NCBI GenBank assembly: GCA_008477525.1
Contig: SPDT01000009.1
Coordinates: 806,001-870,000 of the forward strand
Source of the DNA: Hypomyces perniciosus
Taxonomy: Eukaryota; Ascomycota; Sordariomycetes; Hypocreales; Hypocreaceae
Direction: 5' to 3'
DNA: 64,000 bases
The translations under genes were made by a program, and so were the position numbers. Positions 9,314 to 21,252 of the stretch are shown here, in pieces. The notes below the pieces were generated by a model. That model saw only the letters and a list, made by a program, of their open reading frames with translations, was not told the origin of the DNA and made no database searches. The number at the start of each line of letters is the position of its first letter. The stretch's first letter is position 1.

Positions 9314-11207
9314 TCCGGCAATGGAAAAGGCGGCTGGTTGAGCTACAGCTTCCAGCTCCGTGTAAGAGAATTTACTTTCCGACAGCGAGCTTAACTCAGA
9401 AAGGCTCTCAATTGAAAAATTGTAATTGGCCAGAGTGACAATATGATAATTCAAGCCTAACTCCCACAACCATGGGAAGCTAACTGGGGAACATCTACGA
9501 GGTACCTCCTCGCATTCCGTCATACATGGGAGAGATGAGAATTGTATCAACAGAATAGTCACTAAATTTCTGACCTACCGACGGACACGCCCGCAGACAT
9601 CTCGGGGCACGGCTCTCCATGTCCCCCCGGAAAGCATCAAGTGGCTCCAGAGAAGCGTGGGAGGGTATCCAATATCCTTGGCGCGAAGCTCCATTCACAT
9701 GCAACTTAGATTGTGGCAGCCAACTCATGGCTCAAGGAGAGGCATCATATGTGGACTGAGCAAGTTAGGGTTTAAGCTAGGTCGAACCCGGTGTTGGAGA
9801 GAGGCTGACACCACTCTTGTCTGTCCCGTGCAGGAGATTGCAAAGCCCCCAACATGGGCGGGGCTGGGGGAGACTGGTGTTGTCCCCCTCGTGTCGTTGA
9901 GCTGGTGGTGGTGGTGGTGGTTTTACACAACATACTGGGCGAGCAGACAGAATATCCTGGTTGCATATTGCACGGGATCAACGGCAAAGCTAATGTATGC
10001 AGACGGAACCCCAGTGAGTTCAAGTCAGGATCTACTTCTCTCTTTTTTGTGTGTGTGCGTATGCGAGAGAGAGTTGGTTTGGTATGTACTTCGTACTCCG
10101 TACTTCGATTTCCAATTTCCTTTGGGGTGCGACTGAGTTGGGTGATTAAAGAAAGGCAACTAGCGCTAATGCGGGGACGTTGGAACACGACGTAACGTAT
10201 GCCCATCAATACCCGTAAGCTTGCAAGGCGGCTTCCTTTGGAAGACCATGGGCATTCGAGTACTTCCGGCTTGGCACTTGGCGGGTACTGCAGTTCGAAG
10301 CACACCACAAGGCAGGGATGTCCTTGCTAGTAGGGCGCACAGAACATCCTGTTCAAGGGTGTCGTTTGTACTCTCTAACAGCCAATGTGCAAGGTCCAAA
10401 GCACCAGTTCTCCGTCCGCCATCGCTTGTGCAGGTACCCTGCTAATTACACCCCAGGTACGTACCGATTACTATGCACACACCTCCCCGGTGTGGGATTG
10501 GAGAACATGGGCCACTACAATCCCGATCTAGATTGACACTGGGTCCTCCCGTTCCCTCCAATCAGAGGCCCTTCAAGCCAAACCACGTCTCCTTGTTCGA
10601 TTTGGTAACAAGGCGGCCGAGATTCAGCATTGCCCTGGTTTCGGGCGATCTCAACTTTGAAAGTTGTTGGTATTCGTCCCCACCTAACGATGCTTTCCCA
10701 TTTGCTTCTACAAATGGCCACTACCCTGACTTCTAATTTTACCACTCACACGTTTATATCCCCAGGTACCATGCTATTCTATCATTCGAACTCTAAGTAA
10801 TACATGGGAACGTACCTTGGTTGCCTTTCCCCCGCGCACATTCCGATACTTAGGCGCCCAAGTCTTCTCCATTCTCTGTTACGCTGTATCGAGCCCTGCA
10901 ATTTGCGAAATCACGTCACTTCTTGGGTCTCTTTTAGCTGGTGAGCGGAGCACCTAGTATTCACTCTGCCGCACCACGCAGTGGTGAGACCCCAAGCAGC
11001 ACCCATGGGTCAATACTGATGCAGTACTAGTAAATGTCAAACACGAAACAAGGTGCTATTACCCCCAAGCGAAAGTGACTCGAAAACGGGAAGGAATACG
11101 CCGAGAAGACAGAACTCCGGGCCTAAGCCTGGAGAGCGGGATGGGGAAACGCCCGTTCTAATACAATTTCAAACATCCAAAGACCTCAAACACGCCATAC
11201 AGGAGAG
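9314..11207. other. Long intergenic stretch upstream of the SET-domain gene
   Basis: Overlapping open frames on both strands (9657-10136 plus, 9772-10308 minus and others) have no family I recognise. A (GTG)n microsatellite sits near 9903-9922, a GT/GA-rich run near 10046-10072, and a TACTTCGTACTCCGTA cluster at 10085-10107. This region presumably holds the promoter of the next gene. Confidence 0.4.
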
Positions 11208-14200
11208 ATGTCGTATAGCTGCGACCTATGCAGACACAGGTTCTCGAGTGAGACGGAATCCAAAGAGTTACTTGCTGACCATAAGTGCAATGTCCACTAC
11301 GTATGTATGGCGCTTAGTGGGACAAAGTTTGAATGCTGACATTTTTAGGAATGTACCCAATGTGCGAATTACTTCGATCCCAGCTCATCTTCCTTCGAAA
11401 CCAGTTTTAAACTGCGAATACACCTAAGACATCACCATAGAGCGCAGGTAAACGCAGGAAACTACCCCTGGTCTAATGACGAAGACAATGCTTTTCTGGG
11501 TCAGGCTGAGGGCTTGACTGAAGAAACCGTCCTGGGCCATTTTCCCGGCCGCACCCTTGAACAGGTTCAGGAGCGTTTGCAACACCTGACAGAATACTCG
11601 GATCAGGAGCCAGTTTCATCCTCTTTGGCAAGTTCGCAGGCCGAACATTTTTCATTCGAACATGACGAACAACCCCGGGAGTTTATCTGCAGCCAATGCA
11701 ACACAGGGTTCAAATGTGAGGATTACCTCGAGATACACCGCAATAATGTTGAAAATTGTCGAAACGCAATGTCCGATGCACGGTTCAGAAAGTGGCCGGG
11801 AAGCTCCACATCAAACGTGACGGAGGGTAGCAAGTATCTTCATGGGTCGAGGAGTTGCTCTCCTGCCATATTAGACGGCGCGTCTTCGACGGACTGCGTT
11901 CACTATGAGCAAGATACATCTGCCATGGCCGCACTGCCGAGTGTCGTCCGGGATGGCAGTTTCCGGGCAGGTATGACGAGCACGCCTAATGATCAGGCAG
12001 CATCTGCAACGGAGTTAAATATAGGGTCCCAAAGCGCCACCACCACCTTGACGACGCACATGACGACACCCCATAAGGAGGCTGGATGCCACGCACCCGC
12101 GTTCAGGCTTCAGAATGCATCGCCCACTATATTTGTTGATGGAAGCAACCTCGAATACTTGGCCAGCCAAGCTTTGGATTTAGTACAATGCTCAAGCAAT
12201 CCATCTGCGACAGTAACTCGGCTGGAGGAGGGGAAACCACTTTTCGACGACGATATTGCGAAGTGTTTGGAATTCCACGATCGTAATTGCGCACAGGACT
12301 GGAGGTGGTTTTATCCTGGATACCCTAACAATAGTAGGGGCAAATTGACACGGCCCGAGTCTCTCAAGTCAAATCTTCTCTTCATCCTAAACATCAGCGA
12401 GCACTGGGTAGTGGTCCATCTCAATCACAGAGAGGGTTTCTGCAAACTCTATGACTCTGCTGCCACAACGGCCTATCGCCTGCCCGAGGTCAATGAAATT
12501 ATCAAAGGATGGCTCGAGATCCAAGGGTTCAACACAGAGGTAAAATCCTCCCAAAAGGTAAGCCAACCCATGAAATTACCAGTCCCCTTTTCTTGTCTCA
12601 TGTCGACATAGGAATGCCCACAACAAAACGACTCTGTCAACTGTGGGGTCTTTTGTTTAGCAATTGCTGCCGCACTCTTGACGGGTGAGTCAGTTCCCAC
12701 AAGCGTGGACCCCAAAAAAGCTCGAGAGCACTATGCCAGTCTGCTAAGCGGGTCCTCTCCCACACCGTCAGATCATCCATCTTTGACAGACAGCAGTGTT
12801 GAGAATATAGACGATGACGTCGCCTCTATCTGCAGTCCCTCACAGCATGCAACGCCACCTTCTTCCTCCTACATGACAGAGCGCCAGCTTGGAGTGATCA
12901 GCACCTGTAAGGCGCAGACGACTTCCACAACTGAATGGACTATTGAAAAAATCGCTAGCCGGCTGAGGGCCTTTAGTCAGGACGTCGGGGACGGCCACGC
13001 CCAACTTGTTGCATATGTCATCGAATCTACAAAGCCCGTTGAGCGACGCATCTTCCATGGCGATGATCTCTTTGCAGGTGTCAAAATTGATCAGATCCCA
13101 GAAAATAAGGGCCAAACAATGAGTGTCAAGTTAAAGGTGAGCCTCTCCCTCCTGTTAACATATCATTGCTTTCAATTAATAATGGTGCAAAGCAACACTT
13201 AAAGACCGAGAAGGATCACATAGAGGAGCATTACATGGCAGTTTGTATCAAGACAAACAAGGACGCCGTTCCTTCCTACCGCTTTCATCATGTGGAAATA
13301 AAAAAGAATATCCTAACGCCAAACACAATGCTGACTTTTATGCCTCATCTCCGGGATCTCAAGAGCTCCGAGGAGCCTACGTACAGTCGGTGGCTCAAGG
13401 AACTGAAGAATATCGATCTCAAGTCCGGGTTTAAGCAAATGAATTGCGAAGAAAAGCATACCCGCACTACCCAGTCGGAACGTGCTACGACTATTTCGCT
13501 TTACCTCGACTCCTGGCTTGATGCTCTTAATATGCCCCATTGCAACAAGCTCACGCTTATCAGATACATGGCCAGTCTGACTCCGCAACAAAAAACGGAT
13601 ATAATCGAATGGCACAGTGATGGTAACGACATGACAGCCGAGGCCCGAAATGCAGCAGAAATGTTTACAGCTGCTTTTCAACTCGTCTTCGAACAAGACC
13701 GGCCAGTCTCGAAGCAAGTCGATCTGCGGAAAGTCTTACTCCTGGATGAGTCTGTTAACGGTATTATGGAGAACACGTCAGCGGTCAAGGAGATTTTCAA
13801 TCCTAAGCATGACAATGAGGATGTCGTGGCTGAGTCCAATCTGGCTACATATGGCATCTTTGGATGCCTGATATGCTTCAGCCATTCTTGTGATCACGGG
13901 GAATATGATAACAAGAATTCGAAACGCACTTTCTCACTGTTGTCTCACTTCGAACTTTCAGACGTGTTGAAGAAGAAAAGAGCTGGTACAGCGGTCACGA
14001 ATGGCATAACTGAGACGAAGTGTCGGCGAAGATGTCATCGCCTCGGCGCATCTTCGAATTGGGACGCACAATCAAGACAATGGTCTGATGATGAGCGCAT
14101 TTTCTTGCGATCTCTGTTCATCGCTGTAAATCATAGCACGGCCAAGATGGACCCGATATGTCTTGCTGCGGAATTCTTGAATCGCAACTGCTGCGAAGTG

Positions 14201-15241
14201 TACGCCGAATTCCAATCACTAGGCATTTCAATACCCGAACCAAAACCAGCAGAGTCTGTTCGCCCCAGAAATATACAATGGTACGATCATCGCAAAAAAA
14301 TGCTTCAGGGCGATTGGCAAGAACGCACGGTCAGTCATGAGCACCAGCGGAGGGAAATCTTGGAGCCCTGTTTCCATGATGGCCCCTGTGCGCCGAAGGT
14401 GTGTGGTTGTGTGGATGCTGGAGTTCTCTGCGAAAAGTTCTGCGGTTGCACTGTGCAGAGCTGCTCCTACAAATTCACGGGTTGCGCGTGTCATGCGCAA
14501 GGTAGGACGTGCTACACGAAGCAGAAGGATAAACCGTGTATATGTGTGCAACTGAATCGCGAATGCGACCCACAACTCTGTGGCTCATGTGGTGCCCTGG
14601 AACGTGCTGACCCTGCTAATGCAGATAATCACTGGCTGCATTCCACAGGCTGTCAAAACTGTGAACTGCAACGTGGAGTCCATAAAAGTCTCCTTCTTGG
14701 CCAGAGTCAACTCGACGGAGTTGGCTACGGGCTCTTCACAGCCGAGGATATTGCCCTAGACGAGTTCATTATCGAGTATGTGGGAGAGCTTATCACACAT
14801 GACGAAGGCGTGCGTCGCGAAGCGAGGCGAAGCGATGTGTTCGATAAGGAATCCAATAACTCATATCTATTTACTCTTCTTGAGAACGAGGGAATTTGGA
14901 TCGATGCAGCCATCTATGGCAACCTGAGCCGCTATATCAACCATGCGTCAGAGCATGACACTTGCGGATGCAACATTACCCCACGGATCCTCTATGTCAA
15001 TGGAGAATATCGAATCAAGTTCATAGCGTTAAGAGACATCAAGGCTGGAGAAGAGCTATTCTTCGACTACGGCGAGAATTTCCCGAATCTCACAAAGAAA
15101 CCAGAGGCGACAAATGGCAAGCGGCGTCCACGGCTCGTGAAGGCAGATGACCAAGCGGCAAGGGTGGTGGAACCACGTAAGAAGCGGGGACAGAGCATGC
15201 GGGACCTAAAGCAGCTACACAAGAGACAAAGGATCACATAG
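11208..15241 (+). CDS. C2H2 / Ulp1-type protease / E(z)-like SET methyltransferase fusion, about 1291 aa
   Basis: There are four exons: 11208-11300, 11349-12557, 12612-13136 and 13193-15241. The 48-56 bp introns have GT-AG ends and all junctions fall between codons. Domains in order: two C2H2-like pairs (residues 4-60, YSCDLCRHRF and ECTQCANYF); a Myb/SANT-like segment (YPWSNDEDNAFL); another finger (FICSQCNTGF); and a C48 peptidase core. The core has His383 (EHWVVVH), Asp400 (LYDSA), Gln439 and Cys445 (QQNDSVNCGVF). The His-Asp spacing of 17 and Gln-Cys spacing of 6 match yeast Ulp1. After it come a CxxC/HxC block near 830, a second SANT (WSDDERIFLRSL, about 905-955), a CXC cysteine cluster (about 1000-1080) and a C-terminal SET domain (about 1115-1235). 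SET landmarks GYGLFTAEDI, EYVGELI, YINHA and ELFFDYG are present; NHA replaces the usual NHS. Predicted role: nuclear SUMO/ubiquitin-like deconjugation joined to histone H3K27-type methylation. Domain calls come from motifs; the biochemistry is inference. Confidence 0.85.
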
Positions 15242-16204
15242 AGCAGAGCCGTCTAATACCTCATCGACAAAAAATCGCAGCCAACCAGGTGCGCGAGGTA
15301 AACATACCGGAGGGCCTCTGGACTGTAGACGGTTTACACGATCGATGCTTAAGATTTAAGGCAGAGCCATTACGGAGGAACTGGGCAGGCGGTGATGAAC
15401 GAAATCCGAAATTTCGCAGGCCGAATATCAAGGAGAATCGTATTGCTCAGTTCAAAGGGGATCGACTGCTTGTCCATATCTTCTAACCCTACCTTGGAAT
15501 CACTTCTACATCCTATAACAGTGCTTGTATTATGTCGTGATACTGTCAGGAGCAAGCCGGAGGGCTACGAAAGCAACGCCCGCACAGCGGGGGAGACTCT
15601 AAGGAAGAGTGCCCGCACTGAAGGAAGGCTACGGGGGAAGGAAGCCGACTTTCGGAGTATAGGGACTATAATAGGGGCCCTTTCCACCTAGGAGGAAGGG
15701 GCAGAGATCAATACAGTCACTGCCTATGTGCCCACTTCGTACCTCTAGCTCTCCGACTCTATCACTCTCTTCCTGTGACCAGCCACTCTTGACAGATACC
15801 ATATTACCTCGAATGGATGCTCTGTTGATTATCTCGCAGCGGTGTCGTGTCATGGTCTAACCGTTGCCTCCGTTACAACGAATTTGAGCCCACTATTTTG
15901 GACAACAGCTGCTAGCGCGAGGGGAATTTTTACAGGGGAGTTGGCCCTTGGGCTCTATGACCAGGTGCGTTCCCTCACGCTGCTCGTCCGATCGCCAGCT
16001 TGCTTGCTTTCAAGTCAAGAATCGGCTTGAGCCCTTATAGTCCCGGACGCTGTCAGCCACCAAAACGCTTCGGGTGTACCCTCTGGCCGCTTCTTATTAG
16101 CCTCTTCTCCCCTTTCTCCCTCTTGCTTCTCTTACTCTCGTATAACTCACTCGATACTCGTGGCCCCTTGTTAACTCGGCGTACCTGGGAGTCGGCTGTG
16201 CGTT
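15242..16204. other. Intergenic, possible LTR relic
   Basis: No gene is supported. A segment near 15890-15935 (around GCTGCTAGCGCG) closely resembles about 40 bp near 25137-25180, suggesting a shared decayed repeat, perhaps a retroelement LTR. Confidence 0.3.
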
Positions 16205-16738
16205 TTACACCTTGAGGCGTTTCCTTCTCATTCCTGGCCTCTGGCCATTTTGATCCATACCTCTCCGGGCTCCGCATCCTCCTCTCCACCACTTCCCTCC
16301 CTCCCCTGCTGCGTTGAATAGCCGTTCTAGAAATTGATGCCAGATATGACTAACCTCCCGGAAGTTGGCCACCATCTGCGGCTGCAAGTGATTCGGAAAC
16401 CATTCATCGAGCACATAATGACGCTGAGCGTTTGCACTGCCGTGTGTAGACTGCAAATCAAAGACGTAACTGAATCTCCTGCCATCCTGCGCCTCGCCAG
16501 TAGCACCGTCCTCATACAACCTATCGTATGTCAAATTTCTTCCTTCTTTCATTGCTTCATTCCGGCTTGACTTCTAATAGAGCTATCACGAATTCAACAC
16601 ATCTAATTTATCAAGGGTAACTGAACCCATCCCCCAATCTGCTATTTTAATGAGAACCGGATTCGGTTCATCGTCGGTATCTGGACAAGCCAGATACTCA
16701 ACAAAGGTCACGAAGTCTGTTCTATTGGTTAGTTTCAT
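16205..16738 (-). pseudogene. Decayed coding pieces, one protein-kinase-like
   Basis: A 51-codon minus-strand frame at 16586-16738 reads like coding sequence and contains EPNPVLIKIADWGMG. This resembles the beta-8/DFG region of a protein kinase (IKIxDFG), with DWG in place of DFG. A second frame, 16205-16552, continues downstream without a known motif (FSYVFDLQSTHGSANAQRHY). No complete catalytic domain can be assembled in the neighbourhood: there is no glycine loop or HRD motif. I therefore treat these as pieces of a broken or strongly diverged gene. The kinase reading is a weak inference from one motif. Confidence 0.3.
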
Positions 16739-17515
16739 GTCAAACCTATAATGGATCTACAACCACTTATCCAAGTTATTTTATCCGTGATGGGTAATTA
16801 CGGCTATTCCATTCAGTCAGAACGGCTAATAGCTAGTTTTTCATGTATTTATGTCGCGTAAGGTATATAAGTTCATTTAAGCTACTACTGGCGATGGCAT
16901 CGTTGAGCTGTGAAGGAGTGGTGGTGTAGATGGTGGCCAGAGGCTTTGCGGTGCTCTCCCATCGGTCTGAATAAATTTAAAGAAACTTTATATATTTATT
17001 ACTAATACAAAGGCTATTTATTTATAGATTACTTACAACACGGAAGACCAACCCCCTGATCCTATTACTGCTGGTGCTTGCTCTTTAATATCAGGCATTA
17101 GCAGTATTGGAATGACCATAGCCGAAATGCCGGTCGACTTTATCAAAAATAGACAACACTCCGTGAATGAACGTTTGTCATTACGAGACAGTTCTAGTAA
17201 AACTGCTGGTCGGAAGTTGATGCTTGATTCGTTCGTCCTACACATCTATCATAACGTCATTGACAGGGCCGAGTGCTACGTTGGGCTTTGGGCGGACGCC
17301 TTGGGAGCAGTAGACCTACACTTTTGCGGTAGCGGTAAACTTGGCAATTTAAGCAGCAGTTTTCCCCACCTAACTTAGGATCAGCAAGAGTATCGAATTC
17401 CATCGTTTTCTCGTCATTCAATGATCCCTCATACCGTTGATCTGTGATTGATACTTCATTTAGTTAAGTGCCGTGTTTCCTATTTCACTTAGTAACGAGA
17501 AGACTTCCTATTCAC

Positions 17516-18260
17516 TCATTGGTCATCTATGGCCCCCAAACTGCTGTTAATCATTGATATTGTCAGATAACGGGCGACGATGATTCGATGGAGAGTAAAA
17601 GAGCCTGGAGAAATAACTGGCACGGGGTAAGCTCGTGTCACGCAAGAGAATTGAAGCCTATTGGTAGATGGGTGACTGTATTCATATCTGCCATTCTTTG
17701 AAGGAACATGCTGTATTTTATATACCCGTTCATACACAGACCCCTTACTACTTCGTCGCCAGATGCGGGTAGTGCTACCTTTTCCCTAATGCGTACAAAG
17801 TGTCTCCATTCCGGATGTGTATAGAGAAACGGGTCTTTAGGTTGCTCTTCTTTGTCTCCTGATAGGCATCATATTGTTGACACTCATAAATGAATGTTGG
17901 CGGGGCATTTAAGATTGTTGAAGCCTTCAATTTGTATCCTGAATACCTTGAATAAGCTCAAGGCACATCAACTTGCAGCCGTTGTCTGAAACGCACCTAG
18001 CAATCATGGACGCGTCATGAGGCTAGCGAACGACCATTATTGTCGATATTTGATTTATTAGGTTGAGGTCGCTCATCAGTATTCGGGGAAAGAACTGTGG
18101 CTTCCGTGAAATATCCCGTCGGCAACGTTTGGTCGGGAATCTCATCTAAAAGAGACATACTTTCCGCCCAATACAGTGTCACCGCATCATACTGGTTACT
18201 ATTATGGTCTGGTATGGGCGTAAGCGTTGGAGTTGCTGGTGGAGACGGTAATTTCGACAT
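17516..18260 (-). pseudogene. Unrecognised multi-exon gene or relic
   Basis: On the minus strand an 81-codon frame starts at 18260 (MSKLPSPPATPTLTPIP, a Pro/Thr-rich N-terminus). Further down, a stretch around 17640-17860 encodes DPFLYTHPEWRHFVRIRE and continues for about 70 residues to a stop. A third frame, 17516-17737, overlaps it. Possible splice signals join the first two (for example CTATCAG before the second stretch), but I could not find a consistent set of phases for the whole. It may be an intact gene with several small introns, or a relic. No family is recognised. Confidence 0.3.
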
Positions 18261-18770
18261 GGTATGATGTGTTTGTCGCTGGCGTTGAGGATGAAAATTT
18301 TTAAGGACCTTAATGCGCCTTTCTCGTGCAACTATTCTTGAAAGTTAGTAGGAGATAAAGTACAGCTGAACGATTGCTTAAAAGGGTCGAAGTGCAAGAC
18401 GCTCTCTTTAAATATCCTACTACATACAACCAATTAGTATTTTCGCCAAGTACATAAAATAATGTCCAAGTACGGCTTTATAAGAACTACGTGCCCAGCT
18501 CCATGCCTTAATGAACTCTTAACTGAATTGTACATACATAGACTTTGGACTATGTAACTCATTTTTCAAAGAGTTCATATGCATCCAGCAACATTGAAAT
18601 TGATACAGTAGAGGCCGAAATGAGTGTCTGCATTTTGTATGTATAGAAAGTTTCAGGGCACAGACCATGCCTCTGGTTTCTGTAGTCGATACTTCTATGA
18701 ACACAGCCTAACCGTGCTTTGTTAATGTTTACCTAACATTACATAAGAACAATTTCGCCATTGCTATACA

Positions 18771-19069
18771 GAGGGGAACGGCAAGAAACTGCCGAAAGTC
18801 GCTCTAGGCTCTTTATCAATAGAAAAACCTTTAGATCCAGAAGTGCTGTGTTTTAAAGTTGCTGTTCCTGAATTTTAAGAATAAGAAGGATCAAAATCCC
18901 AATTTACAACATTAAAATGCCACAAATGGCTTATGTTAGGCTAATGTTAGAGAACCACCTGCCAGGCTTTATTGTCTAGTAGTGGCTACAACAGCCCGCA
19001 GTCTGGTCCGTGCCCAGAGAGTTTCTAAATACGTAAATGGCGGACACTGGTTTCGGCCGCCACTGTACA
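18771..19069 (+). repeat. 299-bp dispersed repeat, copy 1
   Basis: This segment matches 51175-51473 over its full 299 bp with roughly 20 substitutions and no length change. It begins GAGGGGAACGGCAAG and ends CACTGTACA, directly before a (TACA)n microsatellite at 19065-19090. It is too short and ORF-poor for a gene; it might be a SINE, a MITE or part of a longer decayed repeat. A small hairpin (CGGCAAGAAACTGCCG) lies near its start. Confidence 0.8.
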
Positions 19070-20540
19070 TACATACATACATACATACATATTCATGATA
19101 CGACATATGTACAAGCAATGGCCGACATTAGTGCCAACAAGGGCTATTTTCGGACGAGTGTAGCTTGGTACACTAACATTTTTAATAGAGGCTAAAATTG
19201 GCTTATTCCAACATTCAACACCTGTTCAAGGCACCGTATACTTTTATTTTGCAATTCCACCTCTTAGGATACAATTCCGGCTATTTTCGTGCATCTGCGG
19301 CGCTGTCAAGTGGTCACGTACATACATACCGGTCATATTCATCATACAAATACTTGGTCCTCAGAAGCTTACAAGTATGATTGTGGTACATAATCTTGGT
19401 TACTGCAAATTTCCTGCCGCTTTCTACCGCCTTCCTACTAGGCAGCTGCCCACTTTCCATCTGCTGCTGCTTTAGGGATTTCTATAAGAATGCTTACTTC
19501 TTCCCTTTCCATCTCTCTATCCCTTGACGCGTCTCTTCGACCTTATAATTCGCCTCATCCGGCTCAATACTCTTAACAATCTTATCCACTCCCCTGCCTC
19601 CGCCCCATCACACGGCCCTTCTCCTAGACGATTTGACTAGCTCTACCGGCTACCTCTGCTATACCGTTTCCCTTTTATCTCTGCTGATAATAATGTTTTC
19701 CCGTCTATCCTTTGTCTCGAACAGATGAACTATATACTGCAATTGCCCGGTTCCAACATCTCCCTGCGCATAAAGCAATGTGCAAAAAAGGATGATGGTT
19801 ATAGCAATGCTAGGTAATCATTCGCCCCCTTGACTCTTGGCTATGGCTCACCAATTTTCCAACGTAGCAAGGTAGCTGAACCCACACCATGCCCGTAAAG
19901 GATCGTCTCGGTGTACACGATGAGGAGCAACAGTGAGAATACTACAGTGATTGAATGGCTGGAACTCCATGGATTGGACGATGGAACCGCATTGGTCTTC
20001 TGACAGAAGTACCACCGGCGTAGGTCCGCAACCTGCGACCACCTTTACCACGAGACATGGGCTATCTACGCGCTCATTCGTCGCCGGTGCCTTTATTTGC
20101 CGTCTAGGCAGACACGTGTCATATCATGGAGTCAGAAGACCTCGAGGGTGGCGTACGGGATGAGTCCATGATTCTCGGATCCAAGGCTTTCCGCGCCACG
20201 ACTCGTACCTCAAGGTCTTGCCATTGGTTAGGGTAAGGTATTGCGACGACAAATGGGCTCAATTTGCCGCTGGGCATAATTCTGTCCGATCCGCGTAACT
20301 TCCGATTACGGCTGATTGCATAGCAGAGCCTACTGGAGACGGAAAGGGAAACAGGATTCACGGATGACAGGGAAAGACACAGGAATTGAGACGGGGCAGA
20401 GTAGCAAGGGGCAAGTGGGACAGGGAACAGCAGTACGGCGCGGGCTCTCCTATTGACAATATGCCCCAAGGGATTATTACGTATGGGGTGAGGAGTATGC
20501 CAAAGCTGGTCGGCAAGGCGTCCACTCTGTCAGAATTGAA
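19070..20540. other. Intergenic, microsatellite at left edge
   Basis: (TACA)n/(CATA)n repeats lie at about 19065-19092 and again near 19317-19330. No gene is supported between here and the C2H2 gene. Confidence 0.4.
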
Positions 20541-20549
20541 TATATAAAG
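20541..20549 (+). promoter_or_regulatory. TATA-like box upstream of C2H2 gene
   Basis: TATATAAAG lies 83 bp upstream of the ATG at 20624, a normal spacing for a fungal core promoter. Confidence 0.45.
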
Positions 20550-20623
20550 CCTTTCGATCTGCAAAACGTCTTTTCTGAACAATTGTGTCCATCTACCTTG
20601 TTCTACAACAACCGACGACGGAA

Positions 20624-21252
20624 ATGGAGATTTTGAAACCCTCTTATCGACCTTTTTTAGTTCCTGGGCCAGTTGGCCTTAGGAACGATCCTTCCCTAGC
20701 TTCATTGGCCGCGCCAGCTAGAGCACGCAGCGGTTCCATTACTACTACCACGTGTGGCAGTTCTGGTTCTTGCGAATCTGTTGAATATGGCCCTGTATCG
20801 ACTCTTGGAAAATCGCAAGTGGACATTGGCACTATAGCCTCTACAGCATCCCAAGACATCGAAACAGCGACAGTTGCCGCTGAGATTGCACGTGCGGCGC
20901 TGAGGACGCCTCTAGTGGCTACCAGTAATAGTGACCTCTACACGCTCCTTTCTGAATGCTATCTTTGTCACCACACATTCAGCCAACTATCCAGTCTCAA
21001 TCAACACCTAAACTCGCCAACTTGTAGGTCATTCGTACCCTTACGTATCACAAACAGATTCTTAGTTAAAGAAATCAACTAGACTAACAGGTATTGTACC
21101 ATTATCCCGATCGGTCGTGTTATATGGACTTCAAGAGCCTTGCTGGGATTATTGATCATCTGGCGAGCGAGTCGTGCGGGTACACTAGATTCGAGCAGGT
21201 TCAGGAAAAGACCGGTAATTTCATCACCGGCAACCGCCTCATCACATTTTGA
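20624..21252 (+). CDS. Small C2H2 zinc-finger protein, about 190 aa
   Basis: Exon 1 is 20624-21034, the intron is 21035-21090 (56 bp, GTACCC donor, CTAACAG acceptor), and exon 2 is 21091-21252 (TGA stop). After a low-complexity Ser/Thr/Ala-rich N-terminal half comes a finger, CYLCHHTFSQLSSLNQHLNS. A second degenerate finger follows in exon 2, YPDRSCYMDFKSLAGIIDHL. The tail SESCGYTRFEQVQ ends in NRLITF. This is the typical end of a widespread ascomycete C2H2 family, where the second finger is CPN/CGREF-like and the last residues resemble SGKRMISF. The open frame extends upstream to a GTG at 20585, but the first ATG is 20624. A nucleic-acid-binding, possibly regulatory role is likely; targets are unknown. 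Confidence 0.75.

Noticed and set aside
9657..10308. Overlapping 159- and 178-codon frames on opposite strands
   Set aside because: Both cross the (GTG)n microsatellite, have no family resemblance and cannot both be real. There is no splice-linked extension.
11053..11427. ORF of 124 codons as the start of the SET-domain gene
   Set aside because: It is in another frame. The C2H2 residues appear only in the frame starting at 11208 and spliced at 11301-11348.
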